From NCBI GenBank assembly GCA_024711325.1, contig JANJTC010000001.1:124001-188000 (forward strand): DNA of 64,000 nucleotides, in the 5' to 3' direction. The first letter of the stretch is position 1. Every line of letters starts with the position of its first letter. Both the position numbers and the translations under genes were made by a program. The stretch is from Bacteriovoracaceae bacterium. GTDB taxonomy: Bacteria; Bdellovibrionota; Bacteriovoracia; Bacteriovoracales; Bacteriovoracaceae. This document shows, piece after piece, positions 1 to 8,358 of the stretch. Under the pieces are notes generated by a model. It searched no databases. It saw only the letters and a list, made by a program, of their open reading frames with translations, and had not been told where the DNA came from.

Positions 1-416
1 TTTGCTTCAAATAAACCGATTAACGGAAAATCCAGCAATCGAGTATGGGTTATGTCCTGACCATTTTTGGCAAAAATGCTGGTGCAGCCGGGAAGGATGC
101 CTTTTAACTCCGGAAAAACCTGTCCATAATGTGCTGCGAGCTCAAAGAGTGTTAGAAAACTTAAGTAGCGAGTGCTGTCTATCCCGAGACCCTGAGAATA
201 AGAAACGATACACTGATCAAAAAAGCTTTCTTCCTTCTTTTTAAAGATCACACGTGCCCGTGAAACTAAATCCTGTCCGAATTGCAGGATAAAGTTTGTG
301 GATAGAAGTTTCGTAACTCGCTTTTCAATATGAAGGAAAGCCTCTCTTTCTCTTAATCCCAACTGGTAAAGATTCTCAATAGGGTCACCAATGAGGGGAA
401 CAATTGTTGTTTTCAT
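1..416 (-). CDS. Partial Ntn-type linear amide C-N hydrolase (NAAA/acid ceramidase-like)
   Basis: The frame is open from an ATG at 416 to the left edge, so about 138 N-terminal residues are visible and the C-terminus is missing. Around residue 111 it reads GCTSIFAKNGQDITHTRLLD. This fits the choloylglycine hydrolase / N-acylethanolamine acid amidase / acid ceramidase fold: CTS holds the Cys that becomes the N-terminal nucleophile after self-cleavage, and a following R-x-L-D-F corresponds to the usual G-R-N-L-D-x-P stretch. Such enzymes hydrolyse N-acyl amides. The roughly 110-residue segment before the Cys would be a propeptide. No clear signal peptide is seen. The ATG lies one base past the stop of the upstream phosphatase-like gene (TAA-C-ATG), so the two are probably co-transcribed. 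The substrate cannot be told from the sequence. Confidence 0.7.
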   Translation of the reverse strand, partial: MKTTIVPLIGDPIENLYQLGLREREAFLHIEKRVTKLLSTNFILQFGQDLVSRARVIFKKKEESFFDQCIVSYSQGLGIDSTRYLSFLTLFELAAHYGQVFPELKGILPGCTSIFAKNGQDITHTRLLDFPLIGLFEA

Positions 417-417
417 G

Positions 418-1506
418 TTAACCTACGTAATAATGAACGAGATGTTTCAGGTGATTGGCAAAATCCAGATTGAATGTTCTCGTTTGTAAAGTTTCAAGCA
501 TATGTGGCTTGCAGCGGATAAAAATTCTTAGACGTCCTTTAGGGTGGGCGTCACTCATATTTTTTAGCTGATAAAATTTTGAAAGAAACCTGAAGTGCTG
601 CTGATTTGTGAGCTTAAAAGATTCTTCTCGCTTGATATTATTCCACAAAGTCCAAGGGTCATAGCGGCCAACTAAAACTGCTGCCAAAGTCAAATAGATG
701 ATTGTGTCAGATTCAAAACCATCACCGATAAGGATGAGATCATCGGGAATACCAGTCATGAGAAGGATATTTACAATTGTGTTGAGTTTATAGAAGCCCT
801 GGGATTTTAGATCTTTGGTGGAAAGATCCCCTTCAAAAAATGAAAAGATATTACGGTAGTCTTTCAGAAAAATATTACCGGTAAAAATCTGACGCTGATA
901 GAGCCAGTCACGAATGGCATTTTCATAAAAATGCGGAGACGCCGAAACAATAAATGGCTGATAATTTTCTTCTACAAATTCTTTCACAATCTTAATAGAT
1001 TCATCTACTGGTGGGAAATAGTGTATAGGGTTTCTCAAGGAGAGATAAAGTTCTTTGACTGACGAATAGCGGGTGTCTACCAGGGTTTTATCAAAATCCG
1101 TTATCAAAATTTTCTTCGGCTTTTGAATCAGGGTTGGAATAAAACTTCCGATTAACAATTCTAATCCCGGATGCGAGCGGGTTTCATAGAGCTTAAGCTT
1201 TGCCACATTCATGGCCTGTGGCTGTGGGATTTTAAAATTAAAATTTCCGAAGCTATCAGAATCAAAGTTTCGGATGGTTACTTCCTGGTCATCATTGGAA
1301 AGTCCCACCACCTTCAGTCGAAATTCATTGGAGGATAAAAGCCCCATACTTTGAATGGGCTTAGTAGGGACGATATCCTTCAGATTCTGGTTAATTTCAT
1401 CGAGAATTTCAAACTTCCCCTGAGAGGAATACGTCATCGAGGCACGAATATGAATATATTCGTCCGATTCAATTCCGGTGAAATGGACCAGTTTAGGGCG
1501 TCTCAT
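418..1506 (-). CDS. App1-type phosphatidate phosphatase (DUF2183, HAD fold)
   Basis: A 362-residue protein. The C-terminal two thirds match the App1 phosphatidate phosphatase catalytic domain (PF09949). It has a DxDxT-like motif, DFDKT, at residues 137-141, a second HAD motif SASPHFY at about 188-194, a conserved Lys near 240, and LIGDGFESD at about 259-267. Family members dephosphorylate phosphatidate to diacylglycerol. The N-terminal ~125 residues are probably the beta-rich domain usual in bacterial members. No signal peptide is seen, so it is probably cytoplasmic. The gene sits one base upstream of an Ntn amidase gene, suggesting a two-gene lipid-processing operon. Upstream there is no clear Shine-Dalgarno, but TACAAT lies 7 nt before the ATG, a possible short-leader or leaderless start. 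Confidence 0.8.
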   Translation of the reverse strand: MRRPKLVHFTGIESDEYIHIRASMTYSSQGKFEILDEINQNLKDIVPTKPIQSMGLLSSNEFRLKVVGLSNDDQEVTIRNFDSDSFGNFNFKIPQPQAMNVAKLKLYETRSHPGLELLIGSFIPTLIQKPKKILITDFDKTLVDTRYSSVKELYLSLRNPIHYFPPVDESIKIVKEFVEENYQPFIVSASPHFYENAIRDWLYQRQIFTGNIFLKDYRNIFSFFEGDLSTKDLKSQGFYKLNTIVNILLMTGIPDDLILIGDGFESDTIIYLTLAAVLVGRYDPWTLWNNIKREESFKLTNQQHFRFLSKFYQLKNMSDAHPKGRLRIFIRCKPHMLETLQTRTFNLDFANHLKHLVHYYVG

Positions 1507-1566
1507 GATGCTAATTGTAACCCGAAGGAGTGGACATCTCCTTCACTTTTTTGACAAAATACATGC

Positions 1567-1851
1567 ATGTTACAGATGACACTAATTATAAAAGGCAAAG
1601 TTCAAAGAGTAGGGTTTCGCTATTCGGTAGTCGACTTTGTTATCTCAAGTAAACTTCCCATCGTTGGTCACGTGCGTAATATGCCAGATGGATCAGTTCA
1701 TGTCCTGGCCCAGGGAGATATTGAATCTCTCAAGGAGCTTCATCGTTTTTGCACTAAGGGTCCACCCCGGGCGGAAGTACGGGAAGTCGAAGAGGATGTG
1801 GTTCAGATTAGTAAACCGAATTTCTCGGAATTTGTGGTTCTGGCCGATTAA
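1567..1851 (+). CDS. acyP: Acylphosphatase
   Basis: A 94-residue protein matching acylphosphatase over its whole length. The signature GKVQRVGFR (residues 10-18) supplies the catalytic Arg18 and phosphate loop, and VRNMPDGSV (36-44) supplies the catalytic Asn38. It hydrolyses the carboxyl-phosphate bond of acyl phosphates in the cytoplasm. An in-frame ATG at 1576 would shorten the protein by three residues and is equally plausible; neither start has a strong ribosome binding site. It is divergent from the App1-like gene and ends just before the convergent coiled-coil/Hsp20 gene. Confidence 0.9.
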   Translation: MLQMTLIIKGKVQRVGFRYSVVDFVISSKLPIVGHVRNMPDGSVHVLAQGDIESLKELHRFCTKGPPRAEVREVEEDVVQISKPNFSEFVVLAD

Positions 1852-1854
1852 TGA

Positions 1855-3015
1855 CTAAGCTTTCTTAACAATATAAGTCATTACACCATTATCATAGCTG
1901 GACTTAACACTTTTTGGGTCAAGCACGGTATCGGTCTGTAAGCGAGTGGTGAATGATTCAACTTTATTAACTTTATTAATTGTTCCGTCAGGGGTTTTGT
2001 TGGCGTCTGTATAACGACGGTTAAAACTAATAATGGCCTCTTTGCCATTAAAAGTTATATGGGCATCTTGTTTAGAATGCTCCGGGATCTCGACGGTAAT
2101 TTCAACTCCATCTTCTAGATACTTCAGACGAGGTTTTAGGGCCTCAAATTTAAAAAATGGGTCATCGTTCTTGGAGGCGATGGTCGTAATCTGTGCGGTG
2201 AGGTTGGTTTTTAAGTCATCGATAACTTTCTTGTTTTTTTCTTCCAAGGTCTTAAAGCCTACATTGTGACGGCTTAATTGATCTGAATATTTCTTCTCAA
2301 AAAAGAGATCCTGATCTTTAAGTCCTTTACGGTAATCATTATCGCGAACTTCAATATGGCCGGTATGGGATTCAGTCAGTTTTTTCATTTCAATCTGCTG
2401 ACGTTGGTTAGATGCCATACGCTCTTTCTTGAAATAATTATCCTGATCGTTCTTCATTTTTTGAAAATTACGACCTTCAGTGCTGAAGCGTTCTGTAAAC
2501 TCCTGGGACTGATGATTAATCTTGTCCTGGTGGAAAGATTCAACATCAGTAAACTCCTGCTGTTTACTATGCTTCATATCCTCAATACGTTTTTTCCCAT
2601 CAAGATTCACTTTTTGTGATTCGGTGGAGTAGCGGTCGTTGAGTTCTTCCAGGTAGAGACTATGTTCTTCATTGATTCTTGAACGGTCATGACTCAGCTT
2701 CCGGCCTAACTCAATTTTTTCTGTCTCTGTAAGGTTTTTCAGAGACTTTAATTCTTTATCAGTTAAGTCTTTGGTCTTTTGCAGATGATTTCTCATCTCG
2801 GCCAGGACTTTTTCTTTTTTCTCGGTTTCTTGATTTAGTTGGTGGTGCTGGTTGTTTTGCACATCGACAATTTCAGCAGCATGGGCCTTTTTAATCTCGG
2901 CCTTAATGTTTTGATGAGCATTTTCAATCGTTTTAATTTCCCGCTCACCCCTGCGTTTGACGGTCTCAATTTGACGGGAGTTCAATTTTTCTACGTCTCT
3001 AATGGCATTACTCAT
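1855..3015 (-). CDS. Long coiled-coil protein with C-terminal Hsp20/alpha-crystallin domain
   Basis: A 386-residue protein in two parts. Residues 1 to about 275 are almost entirely charged, Lys/Glu/Gln-rich heptad sequence with no signal peptide, predicted as a long coiled coil. Residues about 295-386 look like an alpha-crystallin domain: beta-strand segments GVEITVEIP and AIISFNRRY, then the conserved closing pattern NGVMTYIVKK. Small heat-shock proteins hold unfolding clients. Here the usual short variable N-terminus is replaced by a coiled coil long enough to act as a spacer or scaffold. Its ATG overlaps the stop of the upstream secreted-protein gene (ATGA), and that gene overlaps the one before it, so it is the last gene of a tight three-gene operon. 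The domain assignment is by pattern only. Confidence 0.65.
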   Translation of the reverse strand: MSNAIRDVEKLNSRQIETVKRRGEREIKTIENAHQNIKAEIKKAHAAEIVDVQNNQHHQLNQETEKKEKVLAEMRNHLQKTKDLTDKELKSLKNLTETEKIELGRKLSHDRSRINEEHSLYLEELNDRYSTESQKVNLDGKKRIEDMKHSKQQEFTDVESFHQDKINHQSQEFTERFSTEGRNFQKMKNDQDNYFKKERMASNQRQQIEMKKLTESHTGHIEVRDNDYRKGLKDQDLFFEKKYSDQLSRHNVGFKTLEEKNKKVIDDLKTNLTAQITTIASKNDDPFFKFEALKPRLKYLEDGVEITVEIPEHSKQDAHITFNGKEAIISFNRRYTDANKTPDGTINKVNKVESFTTRLQTDTVLDPKSVKSSYDNGVMTYIVKKA

Positions 3016-3299
3016 TGGACTGGGATCTCCTTATCATAGGGATGGTCACAAACCTTTTGACCTTTTCCAGTATAACCCGGACAGATCCAAGTGCGAAGAA
3101 GATCTACACTTACAAAAGAGCCGCCATGATAACTTTTATACATCTGAGGATTGAGTGTTGAGACGATGTACTGGGCCTGTGCTCTGGTGGCGACAGCATA
3201 AGGATCATTATTCTTGACGATATACTGATAGGCCCGGTACTCGGCCAAGGCCTGTACCGGGAGTATAAGAATGAATCCTAGAAGTAACTTTTTAATCAA
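3012..3299 (-). CDS. Small secreted protein of unknown function
   Basis: A 95-residue protein with a clean signal peptide (positive start, hydrophobic stretch of about 12 residues, cleavage near ALA-E at residue 19). The mature part is about 75 residues with two Cys in CPGYTGKGQKVC, probably disulfide-bonded in the periplasm. I recognise no family. It is the middle gene of an operon: its start overlaps the stop of the 3296-3607 gene and its stop overlaps the start of the coiled-coil/Hsp20 gene. Confidence 0.7.
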   Translation of the reverse strand: MIKKLLLGFILILPVQALAEYRAYQYIVKNNDPYAVATRAQAQYIVSTLNPQMYKSYHGGSFVSVDLLRTWICPGYTGKGQKVCDHPYDKEIPVQ

Positions 3300-3607
3300 T
3301 GCAGCTCCCGCATTTTATCCAAAGCGCGGTACTCGACCATCTTCATGAATGAGAGAACAAAATCTTTTCTTTCATCATTTTTTAAGGCCTGAATAGCAGT
3401 CTTCTTTCTTTCTATTGAGCTATGACGCTCAATTAACTTGTAAACCCGATGAACCGTTTCAGCGGCCCGGGAAAACGACATTCGTCTGACTTCCATAGAG
3501 TCGGCAAACGACTCTAAAATCCAGTCCTGATAAAATAAGGGAAAGTAACCGGAGCTTCCTGCCTCGATTAACTGGTCCAATCCTTGTGCATCCTGCATCT
3601 TCCGCAT
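3296..3607 (-). CDS. Hypothetical helical protein, first gene of operon
   Basis: A 103-residue, probably all-helical soluble protein with a basic, Glu/Lys-rich second half. No known family is recognised and there is no signal peptide. A good ribosome binding site (AAGGAG, 4 nt before the ATG on the minus strand) supports the start. It overlaps the next gene by an ATGA junction and heads the three-gene operon that ends with the coiled-coil/Hsp20 protein. Confidence 0.65.
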   Translation of the reverse strand: MRKMQDAQGLDQLIEAGSSGYFPLFYQDWILESFADSMEVRRMSFSRAAETVHRVYKLIERHSSIERKKTAIQALKNDERKDFVLSFMKMVEYRALDKMRELH

Positions 3608-3685
3608 AAAACTCCTTTTCTCCCTTCTATCTTACTCGGAGAGTGTTATGATGGTTGAGAGGGTAGGTTTTGCCAGGGGGACCCA

Positions 3686-4072
3686 GTGGAAAAAAGGGAC
3701 GATTTTTTTATTCCAGAGCATGTTGCAGAGTGGATTGGGCTTAAAAAGTCGGAGTACCTGTCTAGATTAATCGAGCAATGCGATCCAGATGACTTTGGAT
3801 TCGAGCAATTTCATTTATATGATCAATATATTCCCGGAACCATTGAAAATCCAGATAGGGCCTATGAGGATGAAGTTGATGGCTTTAAAATCAGGACTTA
3901 TGTCCGATCCTATAGGATAAGTACAGACTTTCATCAAGTGGTGGTTGGTATGGTGATGGATGATAAAGAGGCCAATGTCTTTATCCCCATTCTGAGTTTT
4001 GTTTCTAAAAAAGATGAATTGGTTAAAGAGTTTTGTGTGGGCGAGGTTATCACCAGGCCCACCTTGAATTAA
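3686..4072 (+). CDS. Conserved-looking hypothetical protein
   Basis: A 128-residue cytoplasmic protein starting at GTG 3686, with AGGGGG 5 nt upstream as a ribosome binding site. Composition is acidic and aromatic, with no signal peptide and no recognised motif. It is divergent from the operon at 3607 and convergent with a lipoprotein gene, overlapping it by 4 bases. Function unknown. Confidence 0.6.
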   Translation: MEKRDDFFIPEHVAEWIGLKKSEYLSRLIEQCDPDDFGFEQFHLYDQYIPGTIENPDRAYEDEVDGFKIRTYVRSYRISTDFHQVVVGMVMDDKEANVFIPILSFVSKKDELVKEFCVGEVITRPTLN

Positions 4073-4797
4073 TTTTTTAGTCTGATATCGATGTATGAAT
4101 TCGGGTACTTCGTTTTAAATGATGTGCATACTTGATTCATATAAGAGCGGGCCTGTGGTTCACAGATAGGATTCCCGGTTTTGGCCCCATACGGACATTG
4201 CGGAATCCAGTAGGCACAGTAAGAGTTGCTGTTTGCTCCAGCGGGACATACATTGGCGGGCCAATTGAGATGGGCCTGCATACAGTTAAAATATTCTGGC
4301 AATAACGGCTCTTTCATCACAATGACACCATTGAGTGGATATGATTGAAAGCCATTTCTGTCTTTATACAATTTTCCCTGAACAACCGTATTAGTCGTGG
4401 TGTAGGTACATTGTGGTTGACCCAGATAAGTTGAACTCTGATCTGCTGCCTTGTAGGTAGGGATCAGGCAGGTTCTGACATCACTTGAAGTGAGGCTGGG
4501 TTTAAATTTAATTAAAGTTTCATCAATTGTACTTTGGCAAATTCCAAACCAGCCAATATCAATGGTCTGGTACTTATTGGACAAATCACAGTTCTCAAAC
4601 CCACTGGTTCCTGTGCCCGTTGATCCGGTGTCAGTGCCGGTTCCTGTTCCTGTCGAAGGATTAAAGCTTCCTGATTGATTACTAGGATCTCCCAGGGAAT
4701 TTCCATTGATCCAGGTTTGAGGTGCTCTCGTTCTTTGAGGAGCATCACAAGCTGTGATGAGACCCAGAAGCGCAATAAATAAGATATACGTTTTCAT
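4069..4797 (-). CDS. Cysteine-rich lipoprotein with Gly/Thr linker
   Basis: The start is placed at the ATG at 4797 rather than an upstream in-frame ATG at 4830. It follows an AAGGACTGGAG ribosome-binding region and begins directly with a lipoprotein signal peptide ending LITAC. After the lipidated Cys comes a Ser/Thr/Gly-rich linker with GTGTGT repeats, about residues 35-65 of the mature chain. A globular C-terminal domain with about ten Cys, probably disulfide-bonded, follows. No family is recognised. It should be an outer- or inner-membrane lipoprotein facing the periplasm or the surface. Confidence 0.75.
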   Translation of the reverse strand: MKTYILFIALLGLITACDAPQRTRAPQTWINGNSLGDPSNQSGSFNPSTGTGTGTDTGSTGTGTSGFENCDLSNKYQTIDIGWFGICQSTIDETLIKFKPSLTSSDVRTCLIPTYKAADQSSTYLGQPQCTYTTTNTVVQGKLYKDRNGFQSYPLNGVIVMKEPLLPEYFNCMQAHLNWPANVCPAGANSNSYCAYWIPQCPYGAKTGNPICEPQARSYMNQVCTSFKTKYPNSYIDIRLKN

Positions 4798-4919
4798 ACT
4801 CCAGTCCTTTAAACTGACTATTCCATCCAACTATTCGGCTGTTAGAATTTTTTCATGAGTTTTTTCTGTGTACCGATATATAACTTATAAAGATATGCAT
4901 GTTTTTTTGAGGGTTTAGA

Positions 4920-6146
4920 ATGCGTTGGCTTTTAGGGATTTTCTTAACAATCGGTATTTTAATCACAGGAGGATATATCCTCTTGAAAGGTTACCCTTAT
5001 CGGCTTTATTCAAAATGGATGGCCGGAGAAGGGCAGAACAAATACTACTCTCTCAGCAATTATTCTTCTTCCTATTTAAGGCCGGCTTCGATCGAGGAAA
5101 TTCCACCTTACAAAGAAGACTATAGTCAGTTATGGAGAGAGTTTCCCATAAGAAATGCTAAGATTCCTCTGCCAGTCCGGCATCCTATGTTTCAGACCAT
5201 TCCCTTCATTGAAGGAAAAAGTAAAGACAGTATCCCGCAATTAGGTATTGTCATTTTAGCTCCAAACGGTCGGGAACTTTCTCGTGTCTATACCATGCCA
5301 ATGAATCTTTATCAGGACTTCTCGCAAGGACAGGAGTTATTTAAACTGCCTTTTGTGAGGAATAGAATCTTGAAGTTTAACCTGGATAAATTATGGAAGG
5401 ATATCTTTTCATATCAGATTGAGATTAAGTCAAAGTCTCTGGAGGAAATGATTTATGATCTTTATATTCTGCATTTAAGATCAAAGTATCTCCCGAAGGG
5501 TACCTTGAAATATGGACTGATTAAGAATGGTCAGCAGGCACTGGTCGAACTAGTTTCCAAGGATAAGGATTATATTATTGAGTATATTCTTACTAACGAT
5601 AGTGGAAATATCTATTCATACATTTTAAAAACCGAAAAAAATAATGATGAGTCCCGAAAACTACGTTCAAAATTTTTAGAGAATATTTCTTTCAATCCTG
5701 CTGATCCGGCCATGGGGAAATTTCTTTACACCGAGTTTAAGCAATTGAATTTTGCCAGACAAGTAGACCAGGAAGGAATGCTGTATTTATTTTCTGCTTG
5801 GTCTCAGGATATTGAGAGCGAACAACTTTTGAAAGAGATGATTTTTTATCTTGAAAGAGGACGTAATCAAGGGCTTCATCTTAAACCTCTGTATAAATAT
5901 GCTCTGAAGAAGTATGGAAAAACGTTCACAACCCGGAAAGTTTTTAACGACAACGATGATCCAGAACTAACGCTGCAACGTAGAATAGAAATTGAAGATA
6001 TTGATAAACGTCAGGAACTTGAGCGCGAGAAACAAAAACCATTACCTGAGCCAGATCTCACACCTGATGAGAAGATGAATCTTTATTTGAAGAAGGCCAA
6101 AGAAGAAGGCCCTCCCAAAGAGAATAAAGACATGACAATTTATTAA
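4920..6146 (+). CDS. Membrane-anchored hypothetical protein
   Basis: A 408-residue protein with a single N-terminal membrane segment (residues about 4-22) and the rest soluble, so probably anchored in the inner membrane and facing the periplasm. The C-terminal ~60 residues are charged and low complexity, with a Pro/Glu/Lys-rich end. The start is supported by a GAGGG ribosome binding site. No enzymatic motif is recognised. It converges with the N-formylglutamate amidohydrolase gene with a 4-base overlap. Confidence 0.6.
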   Translation: MRWLLGIFLTIGILITGGYILLKGYPYRLYSKWMAGEGQNKYYSLSNYSSSYLRPASIEEIPPYKEDYSQLWREFPIRNAKIPLPVRHPMFQTIPFIEGKSKDSIPQLGIVILAPNGRELSRVYTMPMNLYQDFSQGQELFKLPFVRNRILKFNLDKLWKDIFSYQIEIKSKSLEEMIYDLYILHLRSKYLPKGTLKYGLIKNGQQALVELVSKDKDYIIEYILTNDSGNIYSYILKTEKNNDESRKLRSKFLENISFNPADPAMGKFLYTEFKQLNFARQVDQEGMLYLFSAWSQDIESEQLLKEMIFYLERGRNQGLHLKPLYKYALKKYGKTFTTRKVFNDNDDPELTLQRRIEIEDIDKRQELEREKQKPLPEPDLTPDEKMNLYLKKAKEEGPPKENKDMTIY

Positions 6147-6958
6147 GAATCAAATGACTCGAAGCCTTTAACCAGAACCTCAGTCAGTAGAGGGCGCAGA
6201 TGGGAGACTTTTGCAGGAACTAGCTCTTTTGTTCCTTCATCCATATAAATGCTTCGGTTGATTTCAATCTGAATGTTATTGGTTCGGAACTGATCTACGT
6301 ATTCAGTCACAAAACCTCCGACATAAGGATCATTCAGGCTTGATTCATGTCCTCTGGCAGTTAGTTCTCTGTGAAAGAATTCTATGAATTTTGCCTCACA
6401 GGTTTTACCCTTCCGGTCTGAGAGGCAAAAATCCGGGCGGTGCATCTTTTGAAGAGGATTTTGTTTTAAATGATAGTCTGTAGGACGTGACGGCATACTG
6501 TGAAGATCAATCATGGAAACGGGAGCTTGTTTTCTTTTCTCCAGATCCTGAATGGCCGACTTTAATATTTCATAATAAGGTCGGTAAAAAACCTCAATAA
6601 AACGTTCGGTTTCCAAGGGAGAGGGGTCTTTTACCACTAGCTTTTTCCCCTGAGTATTATCTTTCCAGAACAGGACGCAATTATTTTCAGCGCGGTTTAA
6701 ATCAACGCAAATGCGGTGAACATGGGCGACTAAAACCGCCACCCCCGCTTGCTGTAAGGCCTCAATGTCCACTAACTCATTGACCTTAAAATCAACATCT
6801 TCCTTGTAGGCCCTGAGATCACCTGAGAGAAAGTCCGTGAATTCACTGGGGATATTCTCTCCCGAATGAGGTATGGAGAGCAAACCTCGGTACTGGGATC
6901 CTAGAGGAGCATAATAATCAAACAAGGGGGATTTTTGGGGATGATCTAGTCTAAACAT
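6143..6958 (-). CDS. N-formylglutamate amidohydrolase family protein
   Basis: A 271-residue protein matching the HutG-like N-formylglutamate amidohydrolase family (PF05013). Visible landmarks are SIPHSGENIP (28-37), RICVDLNR (82-89), the metal-site motif DLHSMPS (151-157), NDPYVGGF (209-216) and IQIEINRSIYMDE (229-241). Members hydrolyse N-formyl-glutamate to glutamate and formate in one branch of histidine catabolism. No other hut gene lies nearby, so the true substrate may be another N-acyl amino acid. Cytoplasmic; divergently transcribed from gsk. Confidence 0.85.
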   Translation of the reverse strand: MFRLDHPQKSPLFDYYAPLGSQYRGLLSIPHSGENIPSEFTDFLSGDLRAYKEDVDFKVNELVDIEALQQAGVAVLVAHVHRICVDLNRAENNCVLFWKDNTQGKKLVVKDPSPLETERFIEVFYRPYYEILKSAIQDLEKRKQAPVSMIDLHSMPSRPTDYHLKQNPLQKMHRPDFCLSDRKGKTCEAKFIEFFHRELTARGHESSLNDPYVGGFVTEYVDQFRTNNIQIEINRSIYMDEGTKELVPAKVSHLRPLLTEVLVKGFESFDS

Positions 6959-7056
6959 ATGAAAAATTTACCATTAAAACACCGCTTTCGTCCATGTGTC
7001 TCTTCTAAAGCGGCTTCATTTGGTTTATAACTGGAGTCATTCCATAGAGGTCATGT

Positions 7057-8355
7057 ATGAAGTTTCCAGGTCGCCGCAACACCAAGCACTATTTCCCTGT
7101 TGAAGATAAACAAAGAAGTTCTTTTGACGATGAAATCAATCGTCCGGGAAATGTTTATGTCGTAGGCATCGATCAGCTTCTGGTTGATATTGAGATTCCA
7201 GTGACTGAAGAGTTTCTGGCCAAGCATCAATTTAAAAAAGGTGAGTCTTTTATCATTGATGATAATCTGGCAGACACTATCTATTGGCAAAATAAAAATC
7301 AAAGCACCATCACAGGAGAGTTCCCTGGTGGTGCAGTTGGGAATACCCTTCACAATTTTTCAATTCTCTCTGATTGTCCTTCAGTGGCACTGGGGACTAT
7401 TAATAAAAATATCGAGCTGGGCGATTACGCTTTTAAATATATTTGCAACACCAGTTCTAAAGTTAATTTAACCTACCTTCAACCTTGTCCTCGTCCTATG
7501 GGTCGGGCCTTATGTTTTGTCGCGCCGGATGGGGAGCGAACTTTTGCTATCAGTAAAGGATGCATGAATGATCTTTCTGCCGAATATATCCCGGCCGAAG
7601 TCATTGAAAAGGCCGCTGCTCTTTTAGTTTCGGCATACACTCTTCGTGATGAGAATTCTCCAATCTTTAAATCAACTCTAAGGGCACTGGAAATTGCTAA
7701 AAATGGTAATGTGCCAGTGGTTCTTTCCTTGGGGACCAGTGGTTTAGTTCAGGAGAAAAAAGATCTGCTGCTGGAACTCATTCCTAAATACGTTTCTGTA
7801 ATAGCCATGAATGAGTCTGAAGCTTTATCTTTGACTGGAATAAGTGATCCACTTCTTTCTGCGGAAAGGGCCCTTGATTTTTGTGACATGGTTTTATTAA
7901 CAGTAGGGGCCCGGGGTCTTTATATCGGAGCACTTGCCGATGCAGAACAGGCCAGACCGACTAAAGAGTCGCTCCATACCAAATCGATCGTTGAGTATAA
8001 TAAGTTTGAATATTCAAGGGCCCAAAGAAGGCATGAGTGTAATGAGTTAATAAAAGTTTATACTCACATCAATCCTTTCCGTGGTGGACCGCATATGATT
8101 AAAAACACCAATGGCGCCGGAGATGCTGCCTTAGCGGCGGTTTTACATGATCTGTCAGCAAATCTTTATCACCGAAATAAAGTTCCTAATTCGCCTAAGC
8201 ATGTGGCAAATTTTTTAACTTATTCTTCTATTTCTCAAATCAGTAAATACGCCAACAGAGTTTCTTTTGAAGTTTTAAGTCAGAATTCTCCACGTCTTCT
8301 TCGAGGTCTGCCTGAAAGAGAAGATGGTCTGGAAGAAGCCTACTGGGCCAAGTAG
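7057..8355 (+). CDS. gsk: Inosine/guanosine kinase (PfkB family)
   Basis: A 432-residue protein that aligns with the 434-residue Escherichia coli Gsk from the first residues (MKFPGRRNTKHYFPV) to the last (LPEREDGLEEAYW). It carries VVGIDQLLVDIE, the GG motif EFPGGAVGNT and the PfkB signature NTNGAGDA near residues 349-356, whose Asp is the catalytic base. It phosphorylates inosine and guanosine with ATP, a purine salvage step useful to an organism that takes up host nucleosides. AGAGGT precedes the ATG. A nuclease-like gene starts 3 bases after its stop and is probably co-expressed. Confidence 0.95.
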   Translation: MKFPGRRNTKHYFPVEDKQRSSFDDEINRPGNVYVVGIDQLLVDIEIPVTEEFLAKHQFKKGESFIIDDNLADTIYWQNKNQSTITGEFPGGAVGNTLHNFSILSDCPSVALGTINKNIELGDYAFKYICNTSSKVNLTYLQPCPRPMGRALCFVAPDGERTFAISKGCMNDLSAEYIPAEVIEKAAALLVSAYTLRDENSPIFKSTLRALEIAKNGNVPVVLSLGTSGLVQEKKDLLLELIPKYVSVIAMNESEALSLTGISDPLLSAERALDFCDMVLLTVGARGLYIGALADAEQARPTKESLHTKSIVEYNKFEYSRAQRRHECNELIKVYTHINPFRGGPHMIKNTNGAGDAALAAVLHDLSANLYHRNKVPNSPKHVANFLTYSSISQISKYANRVSFEVLSQNSPRLLRGLPEREDGLEEAYWAK

Positions 8356-8358
8356 ACC

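Noticed and set aside
2..244. Open frame on the plus strand at the left edge
   Set aside because: It is antisense to the Ntn amidase frame, which has the CTS nucleophile motif and a coupled start at 416.
4512..4775. Minus-strand 87-residue frame in the lipoprotein gene
   Set aside because: Out-of-frame shadow of the lipoprotein with the Gly/Thr linker read as Glu/Pro repeats.
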